Shown here: piece after piece, positions 19,158 to 28,969 of the stretch
Layout: every line of letters starts with the position of its first letter
Position numbering within the stretch: the stretch's first letter is position 1
Assembly (NCBI GenBank): GCA_934047225.1
Contig: OW203987.1
Location: 2,569,501 to 2,633,500 of the forward strand
DNA: 64,000 nt
Direction of reading: 5' to 3'
Source of the DNA: Ypsolopha sequella
Lineage: Eukaryota; Arthropoda; Insecta; Lepidoptera; Ypsolophidae
Made by a program: the position numbers and the translations under genes
The notes under the pieces: model-generated
What the model was told of the DNA's origin: nothing
Seen by the model: the letters and a program-made list of their open reading frames with translations, nothing else
The model's database searches: none

Positions 19158-19796
19158 GTTTAGTTTTCCGGAAGAAAGGATGCCACTTGCCACAATTGTT
19201 TATTGGACCAATATCTATCGATAAAGATCGGTAGCCTTCGGGAGCCTCTTCAATTTGGGGGGGGAAGGGGGTTCAAAGATGCACTGCGCCAAGAGTCATT
19301 TAAAAAAATTAAACTGTCTGAGTTTGTCAACTACATCAAGATGGGTGTCTTTTTCAGGTAAATTAAGGACGTAGAATTCATTTCTGGCATAAAAAATGGT
19401 GATATTTTAAGTAGTTTCTTGAAAATTTTTACATAGATTAAAATTTTATGAAATACTTTTTACTTTCAGGCGCCACCAAAAAAAAACCTCAGGTTTTTTA
19501 AGTAACAAAAAATACGTTACGAAAGCCTATTTTATGCAGATAAATAAAAATATAAGTTTTATTGTATTTTTAAAGGAAAAAACCATAAAAAAAAATAAAA
19601 CAATATCGGTGAGCTCTTATTTTACTACTACTTATTAACTAACCTGATAAAAGTATATTTATGTATAGTGTATTTATAAAAGTATATATATGCATAAAAA
19701 CTATAAACACGTAAAAATGCTTTTCTATGGTTCTAAAAGAGTATTAACTATTTAATTATCATTTTCATTTTTTGCAGCTTCTACCATCTATAACAA
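19158..19796 (+). repeat. Left arm of the large inverted repeat
   Basis: About 640 bases. It contains ATCTATCGATAAAGATCGGTAG, a G-run (GGGGGGGGAAGGGGG), GACGTAGAATTCATTTCTGG and AAGTATATATATGCATAAAA. It ends at TTTTTTGCAGCTTCTACC, where the mirrored gene tail of the right arm (GGTAGAAGCTACAAAAAATGA) would continue but an unrelated 1.49 kb intervenes. Confidence 0.85.
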
Positions 19797-21289
19797 ATAG
19801 TTCTAGGTGTGAAGTAAGTAAGTACTGCTGTAAGAAGACAATTGTGTTCCTGGTTACGAGTACCAATCTTTAACAAATAGGTTCTGGACTAGTCCTATCT
19901 TCTGTAAGAGAAATAAATATCCAGCTTATAGATGTATATACATATGTGTTATGTACAGTCATATGTACTTACAGTACTTAGTATGTATTTATTTAATAAT
20001 TAAAAGATGACCGCTGGAAGCGGTACTGTAACATATAGCTAGGCAATATGTTAGGTTTAGGTAAGGCTAGGTTTTATAGGTAGGTTAAAGGACTATTGGT
20101 TCGTGTTTAGTTGGCAATCGATAACCTTTATGGATCGATATACGTCGCATTGACGGAATTTTTTCGTGTTTTCCAAAAAATAAATACAGATCGAATATAA
20201 AAGATCTTTCAGACGAAACACGAGCAAGATTCCATGAAGATTCCTTAGAGAGTCCCATCGATGTGAAGGTGGCTCTCCATAAAGAAGATTCCTTAGAGTG
20301 TCCGATTAGTGCGGACGTGGTTCTCCATCTATAAATATTCCTTCTAGAGTTTTTGAAGAAATACAACAAGCGAGTGCTCTACCAGATTTAGAGCTCCCCT
20401 CCCTTAATGTATACTTGATAATTAGGGTGCATCAAATGAAAAGAAAATATAAAAGAAGATAAACTAAAAATACAAAGTGGTGTAACTAAACAAAATCCCA
20501 ACGAGATCCCGAGTACACGGTGTGCACATCACAGTACCATCCGTAGAATGAGGTTATAGTAATGCATATATACCTCTCTACGTCTCCTACGTTATTATGA
20601 CATACTTGAGGAGTACATCGATTTATTAATTACAAATTAAATCATTGGCCGTGATTTATTTGTGTGATCGTCTAGTAGATTAGGACACTACGTTATGTTA
20701 CAAAACGGCTATGCTCAAAACAATGTATATCATAATTCAACAAAGGAAAATAAAGTTTTCAAGAAAAACTAATGTACTAGGTATTTGTTAAATGATACGA
20801 CTTAGCTGTATTCTGGAACTCAGCTATAGTTCAAGGCTATTATTGCCATTGAAAATCCAAGGGAAAACGAAACACATTAATGACTAAATCACAATGTAAA
20901 ACCACTTTTGATTCGACATTCCGTAAGACGTTTAACGAATAACACTTTCATAGCTTCGTAAGTTGCGCGCGACGTTATATTTTTAATTAGATAAATGATT
21001 ATGTAATTATTGGATACCATACCTTTTAATTGGCTTTTTTGTTACTAAGTTTGTATGTTTTATATATATATTATAGCTGTAAGTTTTCCTTAAATAAATA
21101 AAATAAAATAAAATAAAGGTGTGGGTGTGTGTGTAAAATATAATATTGCAGTTGTTTGGGTTAGAAAAAGGGGTTGATGAAACGTAGATACTCGAGGCAC
21201 GGTGGCTGCACACTGTACGTTGATTTAGCTAGACTTTTGGTATTTGAGGGGATTCTCGACCCAGATGAGTCCAGAATGAAGTGGGGGTT
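19797..21289. other. Insertion inside the left arm, unknown content
   Basis: This stretch has no counterpart in the right arm. Most is AT-rich and without coding sequence. One open stretch at about 20160-20332 (plus strand) reads a ~55-residue peptide with a duplicated 16-residue unit (HEDSLESPIDVKVALH then KEDSLECPISADVVLH); I do not recognise it. A (AAATA)n tract and a GTGTGTGTG run occur at 21095-21140. The ends of the insertion show no obvious inverted repeats. Confidence 0.4.
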
Positions 21290-21660
21290 AAATTTATTTT
21301 AGCACAGTTGCATCTTTTTTGCATCCTACTTTGCATTGACACCTTGTTATCTCGAGGCAAATGCTGTCCGCAGCTGGGTTGTCAGACCAGTGGGGTATCT
21401 ATTGGCTATTTTTCTGCTTCCAGCCCCAATCGGGTGAACTAGGCAGAATTTGTTGCAGCACTAAAGCTTGGCCCCACTCATGAACTCCCTGGCAAACTGC
21501 GAGTAATATTTTCTCCAGGATGACACGAATAAAGAAGAGCTGTTTGGACTCCTGTCGTCCAAATATCACCCGATGGACTTGCCCATCAATAAAGAAATTT
21601 ATGTAGCGAAGGGTAATCTGTTCTTTCCAATGTTGCTCGTGAACTGCCAAAATTGGAGCC
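21290..21660 (-). pseudogene. Family B gene tail, mirrored copy
   Basis: Leftward frame: ESKQLFFIRVILEKILLAVC, then VHEWGQALVLQQILPSSPDW, GWKQKNSQ and a stop. The remainder, in other frames, covers the CQCKVGCKK cysteine region. It is the inverted counterpart of 22345-22605 and is slightly less decayed at the start of the block. No splice sites or start are visible. Confidence 0.65.
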
Positions 21661-21671
21661 ATTTAACTTGA

Positions 21672-22648
21672 AGCGTCTGACACGCGAATGATGGTTCACT
21701 TGGCGGATGCAGTAGACCAGGGTCATACGTAGTTAATGCACAGCAAACACCGATGTGGTAGTTATCGCTCTGGCATGTGTACTGAAATTGCCAAGATTAG
21801 AGGTATTATGGGTTCATGTGGTAACGGGGAAAAACTACAATTTCTTGGCATGCATCTAGATTGAATCAGCTCTAGGTATGAGCGTTTCTTTTAATAGTCA
21901 AGAAGTTATAATATATAAATAATCAGTTTAATAGCGTGAGTGTGCATAAGACAATTTATTTTGTTTAAAGGTCCTGAAAGAGCGGAGGTCTTGCCTGTGT
22001 TCCACGAACTTAGTGGATGCGATACAGTATCGTCTTTTAACGGCAGGGGAAAGAAAAGTGCTTTTGAAGCATGGAATTTATTCTCTTTTGCCACTAAAGG
22101 GTTTAAGGATCTTAAAGATGGCAATATAAATGAGGCAGAGATTGTGATACATAAGTTTGTCATAGCCATGTATGATAGGTATGCTAGCCAATCACTGAGT
22201 ACTAACTAAAACATTAATATAAAGTTAAATTCATCGTAGCAAAAAGTCATATTACATGAACTTTTTCATATCAAGTCCCTGTCCCTGCACGACTATCAAT
22301 CATTGCCGTAAATATCTTTTTACAAAAACAGATCGGCAAAATAAAAATTTACCACCAACAGAAGCGGCCCTTTGTTAGCATATTTTACGCGCAGCTTGCC
22401 AGGGAGTTCATGAGTGGGGCCAGGCTTTAGCGCTACAACAAATTCTGCCTAGTCCCCCCGATTGGGGCTGGAAGCAGAAAATTAGCCAATAGATACCCCA
22501 CTGGTCTGACAACCCAGCTGCGGACAGCATTTGCCTCAAAATAACAAGGTGTCAATGCAAAGTAGGATGCAAAAAAGATGCAACTGTGTTAAAATAAATT
22601 TAACATGTACCGAATTGTACCACTGCGGTAGAAGCTACAAAAAATGAA
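21672..22648 (+). pseudogene. Family B gene, middle to carboxy end
   Basis: Pieces in order: EASDTRMMVHLADAVDQGHT; NTDVVVIALACVLKLPRLEV then LWVHVVTGKNYNFLACI; an intron at 21876-21970 (GTATGAG...TTTAAAG); GPERAEVLPVFHELSGCDTV, SSFNGRGKKSAFEAWNL; LPPTEAALC; VHEWGQALALQQ; and a broken Cys-rich end CTELYHCGRSYKK with a TGA inside the right inverted arm. The conserved order is the same as in the copy at 17002-17905. Interruptions include a stop after QGHT, a stop at 22208 and several frameshifts. The amino nuclease-like region is absent. Confidence 0.72.
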
Positions 22649-23262
22649 AATGATAATTAAATAGTTAATACTCTTTTAGAACCATAGAAAAGCATTTTTT
22701 ACGTGTTTATAGTTTTTATGCATATATATACTTTTATAAATACACTATACATAAATATACTTTTATCAGGTTAGTTAATAAGTAGTAGTAAAATAAGAGC
22801 TCACCGACATTGTTTTATTTTTTTTTATGGTTTTTTCCTTTAAAAATCCAATAAAATTTATATTTTTATTTATCTGCATAAAATAGGCTTTCGTAACGTA
22901 TTTTTTGTTACTTAAAAAAACCTGAGGTTTTTTTTGGTGGCGCCTAAAAGTAAAACGTATTTCATAAAATTTTAATCTATGTAAAAATTTTCAAGAAACT
23001 ATTTAAAATATCACAATTTTTTATGCCAGAAATGAATTCTACGTCCTTAATTTACCTGAAAAAGACACCCATCTTGATGTAGTTGACAAACTCAGACAGT
23101 TTAATTTTTTTAAATGACGCTTGGCGCAGTGCATCTTTGAACCCCCTTCCCCCCCCAAATTGAAGAGGCTCCCGAAGGCTACCGATCTTTATCGATAGAT
23201 ATTGATCCAATAAACAATTGTGGCAAGTGGCATCCTTTCTTCCGGAAAACTAAACTGGATGA
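22645..23262 (-). repeat. Right arm of the large inverted repeat
   Basis: Mirror of 19158-19796. Differences are few (for example ACGACATTG for the left ACCGATATTG equivalent, and small poly-A length changes). Its tip CCGGAAAACTAAACTG is followed by GATGAGC. Confidence 0.85.
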
Positions 23263-23399
23263 GCTAACGGACCCAGCTACTGGGTTCTCGGTGGCGCACG
23301 GAGGAGAAGCGACAGTCGCATTTTGCACTTTTTTCAGCAATTTAGGTCGTTTAACTAATTTTTGCAGTTTCTTTTCGGCGTAATCACAATTTCAATGTT

Positions 23400-24450
23400 G
23401 ACGTAATGGCGCGCGCGAGATATAAATATTTAATAGATGAGCAACAAAAACAGCATTTATCCTTATTAACTGTTAGGTTATACTCCTTCAGTCTAGCAAA
23501 AACATTTCCCAAGTCTGACAGGTAAGCGTCGAAAGTGCATAAAATTACACACAGATCATTCAGATACGCCAGTTACTTGATGTGACTGAGGCTGACCGAG
23601 ATCTATCTATAAGTCGCTAAAAAGTGGCTGGCGCGTTTCGCAAACCAAAAGGCGTTCTTTTGAACTGGAAGATAAAGGCAGTCTTCTCCTGGTCCTCATT
23701 ACGTACGCTGATTTGCCAGTATCCAGATTTTAAATCAAGGGTTGACAGCAAACCAAAAGGCGTTCTTTTGAACTGGAAGATAAAGGCAGTCTTCTCCTGG
23801 TCCTCATTACGTACGCTGATTTGCCAGTATCCAGATTTTAAATCAAGGGTTGACATGAAGGGTGTCGGTCTAGAATCGTCTAAAAGATCTATACGTGGTA
23901 TAGGGTAAGTATCAGGTACTGTTATCTAGTTAAGCTTCCTATAATCCACACATACTCGTATCGATCCATTTGGTTTTGGAACCATTACTACGGGAGCGGC
24001 CCATGGTGAAGAACTTGGCTCAATTATCCCTTGGGATAGCATCTCTTCAATTTCCTTGTAAAAAAGGCTTTTCTTTCTGAGGGGTGATAGACGATACGGG
24101 GGAACGGAAATTGGGTGATACTCTTGGGTGTTGATTATTTGCACAATTTGACCGGTTGGTAAACCGTTTGACACGTAGACGTCATTATTTTCTTCTATAA
24201 ACTCCTGCAGTATCGCCCTGCGCTGGTCATCCAGAGTTACATCCACCGAATTAAGGCCAACATCTGGGAATAAATGTGACGACTTCGGTGATAAAGATCT
24301 ATGTTGTGAAAGTTGACTTCAGCGTCCTGGTAGATGAATTCCATGTGTTTTGGAGAGTAGCCATCGATAAGCGTAAGGGATTTAGTTCCAAAATCAATTC
24401 TGTGCAGTTTATATGGCCGTTTTGTCTCTCCAGAAGACAATATTTCCACG
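23400..24450 (-). pseudogene. Gypsy reverse transcriptase remnant
   Basis: From right to left: a protease-to-RT linker (24237-24449: FGTKSLTLIDGYSPKHMEF), then LQEFIEENNDVYVSNGLPTG, YHPISVPPYRLSPLR, EEMLSQGIIEPSSSPWAAPV and IRVCVDYRKLN. After a frameshift comes STLDLKSGYWQISVRNEDQE ending PFGLRNAPATF. Beyond 23617 only scraps remain (LTVNKDKCCFCCSSIKYL); the catalytic YxDD block is deleted. A 36-codon segment is duplicated in tandem (see 23640-23855). It is not the same family as the element at 28.6 kb. Confidence 0.85.
23640..23855 (-). repeat. Exact 108-bp in-frame tandem duplication in RT
   Basis: Units 23640-23747 and 23748-23855 are identical. Each encodes 36 residues spanning the LDLKSGYWQI and KTAFIFQFKRTPFGL blocks, so the reading frame is kept. 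Exact identity shows that the duplication is younger than the surrounding decay. Confidence 0.92.
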
Positions 24451-24960
24451 TCTCTTGGTATTCACCAGACCTGCACTTTCTGTAGGCGAGCTAGCAGTAG
24501 GTTTACCAATGGCAGCTGATCCACTTGGGCAATCATTAGCATTTATATGGAGTTGCGCAAATAGAAGTGTATTGCTAAATTTGGGGGCGGTATAAAATAA
24601 ATTGTTACTGCCTGATTGATAGCAATGTATGTTATATATATTGGCGAAAGATGAATCCTTATTTATACTTAATTATACGTGATTATTCATATCTAAAAGG
24701 AATGCGGCAAACGTGTAGACGTGCCGCCATAATACTCCACCCTCAATAAAATGAAATAAAATATATTAATGAAAATTTGCCTAAACAATAAAAAATTAAC
24801 AATAGATATCAAATACAAAATTAGCAATAGAACATGCTGAAATAATATTAATAGTACAAATATTGCGTTTGTAAGTTATAACAACATAGTATACATTTTT
24901 GTAAGCACTGGTCACAAATCGCTTCTTTACAGCGTTTATAATATTTATTTCTATATTTTC
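24451..24960. other. Probable upstream gypsy remnant, then no gene
   Basis: To about 24600 the minus strand keeps an open stretch (HINANDCPSGSAAIGKPTAS, LVNTKRRGNIVFWRDK) that may be the gag-protease spacer of the RT remnant; the assignment is weak. From 24600 to 24960 the sequence is AT-rich with no recognised content. Confidence 0.3.
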
Positions 24961-24981
24961 ATGAAACATGGACATCAAAAA

Positions 24982-25118
24982 CGCACGAGCTCGAATACTT
25001 TCTCGCTCGCACAGGCACTATCTGCACTCTTCTACGAGTTGACACAACACGGACAGCGATGCGCTCGGACTCGAATACTTTCTCGCTCGCACACGCACTA
25101 TCTGCACTCCTCTACGAG
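24982..25118 (+). repeat. LTR fragment with internal tandem copy
   Basis: CTCGAATACTTTCTCGCTCG followed by GCACTATCTGCACTC and CTACGAG occurs twice about 80 bases apart. The second copy, preceded by GACACAACAC.GACAGCGATG, matches the beginning of the gypsy LTR at 28.62 kb. It is therefore a truncated LTR of the same family, cut off by the poly-T tract at 25119. Confidence 0.75.
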
Positions 25119-25300
25119 TTTTTTTTTATTTTTTTTTATTTATTTATTTAATAACCAAAAAGAAATACATACTTTACAATAATAAGGTGTATCAGAAACC
25201 TGTAAGGGTTTTTACGTACACCGTCATTCCCGTCTTATGCAAGCATATAGAAAATTAGATTTACAGGTAGTCTAAATAAATATTGATAATGCCTTATGAT
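25119..25300 (-). mobile_element. Possible minus-strand LINE 3' end
   Basis: A T-rich tract (T9 A T10 A, then TTTA repeats) followed by non-coding sequence with CACCGTCATTCCCGTCTTATG looks like the poly-A end and 3' UTR of a retroposon inserted on the minus strand. No coding part was found. The family is unknown. Confidence 0.35.
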
Positions 25301-26170
25301 ATCGAAATGCTTTGCGACAAATTCGTAAAATAACGGAATACACACAAACGTAACTAGGTAGGTATCTTTATAGATACTTACTTACTTATGACAATATGAG
25401 CAAACGTCCATTGTTGCTCTTTTTAACCATGGAGATGGAGATAACAAAAAAATACAAAGTTAAATAGCCGTTACAAACTTATCAATTGTCTTTCACACAA
25501 GAGCATAAGAACTATTTTAGTCCGTACATAACTCGATCTTAACTAGGAAGTGGACAAGTTAACACGAATATAGGATGATTTAATTAAATTATGTTATTAT
25601 TTAGGGGAATAAGGTTAGGAGTAATAAGGGAAATAATAATGGTTCCGACAAATAAATAATTCTCCAGCTATCTCTGTCCGACTTTTATTCTAATTTACCA
25701 GCGTTATAATAATATACCGACAAAAAAATTCAAAGCATACCGAATAAAATACCTAAATTTTGCTGACACCTATGAACACAATCAAATTACATTTCTACTT
25801 AAAAATATATTAAACTTCGAATAACAAAACTAAACTTCTGAATAAAATACTGAACCTCCGACGAGATTACTGGGTTACTGACAACAGAGGTCATGTCAAA
25901 ATAATCATTCTTTTACGAATTTTATGAGTTATTTAATTTTCTAGTGTTGGTTACCAAATATATTTTTTAACTCTCAACATTGATGAAAATACCGAAACTG
26001 GTCGGACCGCGCGAACGGCGTTTGGGTCGCGTTCGGGTGTTTTCGCGTACGTTCGGCGTGACGTCGGAAGTTTCGAGCGCAGTGCGCTTGCAACGACAGC
26101 TCGCCGCGTGTTTCGTTTGTTTGTTTACATAAATAATTATAATATTTGTATTTGTAGTTGAAACTAAGGA
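25301..26170. promoter_or_regulatory. Left flank and presumptive 5' region of the MULE
   Basis: Repeated CCGA-containing words (GTTCCGACAAATAAAT, TGTCCGACTTTTATT, ATACCGACAAAAA, CATACCGAATAAAATAC, CTTCTGAATAAAATAC) are scattered at 25640-25870. Similar words (CTCCGA, GCCCGAAATAC, GTCCGACTAAAA) occur inverted at 28380-28500 downstream of the gene. They may be subterminal transposase sites. A GC-rich stretch at 26005-26115, just before the gene, resembles a transcription start region. Exact termini are not resolved. Confidence 0.35.
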
Positions 26171-26179
26171 CACTGAAGT

Positions 26180-27951
26180 ATGGATGAGGTACCTGTGTAC
26201 CGTTCTGACTCTGATGAGGAAGAAGTGGGAGCTGAACCGTCAGTACCGGCGAAGAAGAGCCGTCATATTAAAAGTTGGGTGTTAATCAAACAGTGAACAA
26301 GAAGCAGAAGAATTTGTGAATGATGAAAAGACTTGGTCAAGAAATTATACGCGGGATAGTGAAGAAGGCCAAAAACGGTTCTATCGTTGTAATAAAGTAA
26401 AATCCAAAGGGCCACAGTGTGATTGTGCCTTGTATTTATTGTTTGTGAACGATTGTGAAGATGTTCTTAATTTTTAAGACTACTTCAGAGCACAACCATG
26501 ACCAGATTGGTACGCGAAGTGATTACGGAATTTCGGAAAATGTTAAAAGAGAAATAAATAAGCTGTTTGATTTACGTCTAAAGCCAAAAGCTATATTAGA
26601 GGCTCTGAACAAGATTGAAGGGATAAAGGTCCCTTCTAAAAGGCAACTTAATAACTACTTATATGACAGAAGGCGCGAAAAGTATGGAAGAGCTACAATT
26701 TACTTAGGTGAACTTGAAAAGTGGATTTTCGATGGAACAACTATTCCCGATGATGAAAATGAAGTTTTTGTGTTTAACTATTACGTGCTAGAAGATAAAG
26801 TACCAACTTTTCGTCTTGCATTGTCAACAAAAAAATTACTCAACATTGTTTGTTCCACTGACGTACTTCACATAGACGCCACCTACAAACTCATATGGCA
26901 AGGGTTCCCTGTTTTAGTTCTTGGTACCACTGACAAGAACCGCAAGTTTCATCCGCTTTGCCTTGGTATCTCCACAAATGAACGTCAAGAAGATTTCCAA
27001 ATGATTTTTGGTGGCCTCAAAGAAAAGGCACTAAGTTTATTTGATCACATATTGGAACCTAGAGTTTTAGTTTGTGACGCTGCTCAGGCTATAATAAATG
27101 CTTTCATAGAAGTTTTTGGTAATGCACCTGTTGTTCGTATGTGCTGGGCTCACGCGAAGAAAAATATGCAACAGAAAGTTCAGAAAACCGTCCACAAAAC
27201 AAAACAGAAAGAAATCATACAGGACATAGACACGCTACATAATGCTACATCATATGAAGTATTTAATGCTGCGTCACAAGCATTTGTTGAGAAATGGCAG
27301 ACTCAAACCGAGTTTGTTAACTACTTCCAAGAAGAATGGTTAAAAAAGCATCCGAATTGGTTTTTAGGTGCAGCGCCGTGTTCACCTGTCACAAATAATG
27401 CGTTAGAAGCTTTTAATCGGAATATTAAAGACCACAACACCTTACGTGAACGTTTTCCGCTTTCACATTTCTTGGCCATTGCGACTGAGATGGTTGGTCA
27501 ATGGTCTATACAAAGCTGCAAAGAATCTTTACCTGAAGAACCTACTATTGAGCTAAAGGATTGGACTGATGGTTATTGCTGGGCAAAAAAAGATTTAAAG
27601 ATAAAGATTTTATCATCCAACACAGCATACACAGAATACTTGATCCCAAGTAGCCAAGTAGGAGACGTAAATTACGGCGAACAGTGGTTAAACTTCGATG
27701 ATTACAAGAGGAAACATTTTGCTTTCTGGAAAGTCAAGGTCCCAAAAAATGGAACTGAAAATGTAAATTGGAAAAAAGGATCCTGCACTTGCCCGCAGTT
27801 TTATAAAAAATACATTTGTAAACACCTTCTTGGGCTCGCTATCAGATTGAAACTCGCGACTCCGCCTTTGGAAGCGAAAGCATTACCTATAGGACAAAAA
27901 AGAAAACGGGGTCGTCCTACTAAATCCAGACCTGCTCTTATAATTCAATGA
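26180..27951 (+). pseudogene. MULE (Mutator-like) transposase, nearly intact
   Basis: The main frame (26455-27951) is open for 498 codons. The MULE domain has Asp in VLHIDATYK, Asp in VLVCDAAQ and Glu in NNALEAFNRN, as expected for the DDE triad. A SWIM zinc finger follows (CTCPQFYKKYICKH, the CxCx8CxH pattern), then an AT-hook-like KRKRGRPTKSRP. Upstream, in two other frames, ATG 26180 starts MDEVPVYRSDSDEEE. After a shift at about 26285, EEFVNDEKTWSRNYT and FYRCNKVKSKGPQCDCALYL with EHNHDQ form a FLYWCH/WRKY-type zinc finger. Two one-base shifts (about 26285 and 26461) separate these parts, so the full protein is broken, but the catalytic part is complete. ATG 26455 is probably not the natural start. 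Confidence 0.9.
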
Positions 27952-27959
27952 ATTCTTAT

Positions 27960-28610
27960 AACGCGAAATATTATTAAGATTAGGTACTACTTACCTACCT
28001 CTTTATTTTAGGTCATAAGAAGAAATGATGACATTTTCTACTACTGATTAAAGAATATTTTAGATATAATAAACTGAATTTTATTTTATTCTTTGCTCCC
28101 TGTACCTGTAGTAACTAGAATTCATGATTATAGTAAGTACATTTTTGTATTTTTAATAACTTTCTGGACAAGCGCCAACAATAGAAATTTAAGTATAACA
28201 TTGTAGTAAAAATAGCACAGAGTTTATGAAAAATTAAATGTAATTGATGAATTTCTAGTTGGCAAGTAAAGGTAATAATTACAAAGCATTGTTATCAGTA
28301 GAACATAATTTTATATGGTAAAAAAGTATTACAGCAATTAACAGTCATAAGATTTTTTCTGAGATTTAAGTATATCATTCGGTCGTTTCGTCATTTTTAG
28401 TCGGACAGAAGTAGTCGGAGATTTAGTATTTCGGGCAGTAAATATTATATTTTTAGTAAGGACATTTTTAAATTTATTATCGGAGCTTTTATTACTACCC
28501 GAGTAATAATATTGTTAACGTCGAGTTTTTAAATAAGAACATATGAAGTAGGATACATATATTATACATGTATACATACACACATATATTATATATACTT
28601 TATTATATAC
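27960..28610. other. MULE 3' region, no further gene
   Basis: Non-coding sequence after the transposase with a TTAGATATAATAAACTG polyadenylation-like region near 28068 and the inverted CCGA-type words at 28380-28500. A TA-rich run lies at 28555-28605. No other gene was seen. Confidence 0.45.
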
Positions 28611-28616
28611 TTGATG

Positions 28617-28969
28617 CCTGTGTTGTGATGACACAACACAGGCAGCGATGCGCACGGACTCGAATACTTTCTCGCTCGCACACGCACTATCTGCACTCCT
28701 CTACGATTTGCACACGGCACCAGGCGCCGGCGATGATATATAAACCGCTGCGCGACCTTAGATTAGTCAGTTAGCCAGCGGCTTGCTTGGGAGATATCCG
28801 TTGTCCTCAAGTATAGTCAGGGAGACGAGTGAGATAGCCCAGCAGTCCATTCCGATACCCAAAGTATTAGCTAGGTTTCCTTGTCTCATATTACATGTGA
28901 CTTATGTTAATAAATCTTTGTGCATACATTCCTGCTTTCACTTATCTCATCGACACCTACACCCCTACA
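28617..28969 (+). repeat. 5' LTR of a Ty3/gypsy element
   Basis: The LTR begins around TGTTGTGATGACACAACA (itself an inverted repeat, CCTGTGTTGT...ACAACACAGG at 28617-28642) and ends CACCCCTACA. It contains a TATATAAA box (28737-28744), an initiator-like TCAGTT 23 bases after the box, and AATAAA at about 28910. The layout is U3-R-U5. The first ~90 bases recur at 25.04-25.12 kb. No 3' LTR of this copy is in the window because the element is cut at 31.7 kb. Confidence 0.85.

Larger units (their letters stand above)
19158..23262. mobile_element. Large palindromic family B element
   Basis: The outer arms 19158-19796 and about 22645-23262 are inverted copies of each other at roughly 95-97% identity by eye. 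They run from AGTTTAGTTTTCCGGAAGAA at the tips to GCAGCTTCTACC at the inner side. A second pair of inverted segments, 21290-21505 and 22375-22605, encodes the same gene tail on opposite strands. The arrangement is two head-to-head half-elements meeting near 21665, the left half carrying a 1.49-kb insertion. The arms resemble the ends of the element at 16247-18242 (TACGTAGAATTCATTTCTG-like words). The flanks give no convincing target duplication. Confidence 0.8.

Noticed and set aside
18968..19234. 88-codon plus-strand frame
   Set aside because: Crosses the border of the inverted-repeat element and has no recognisable domain.
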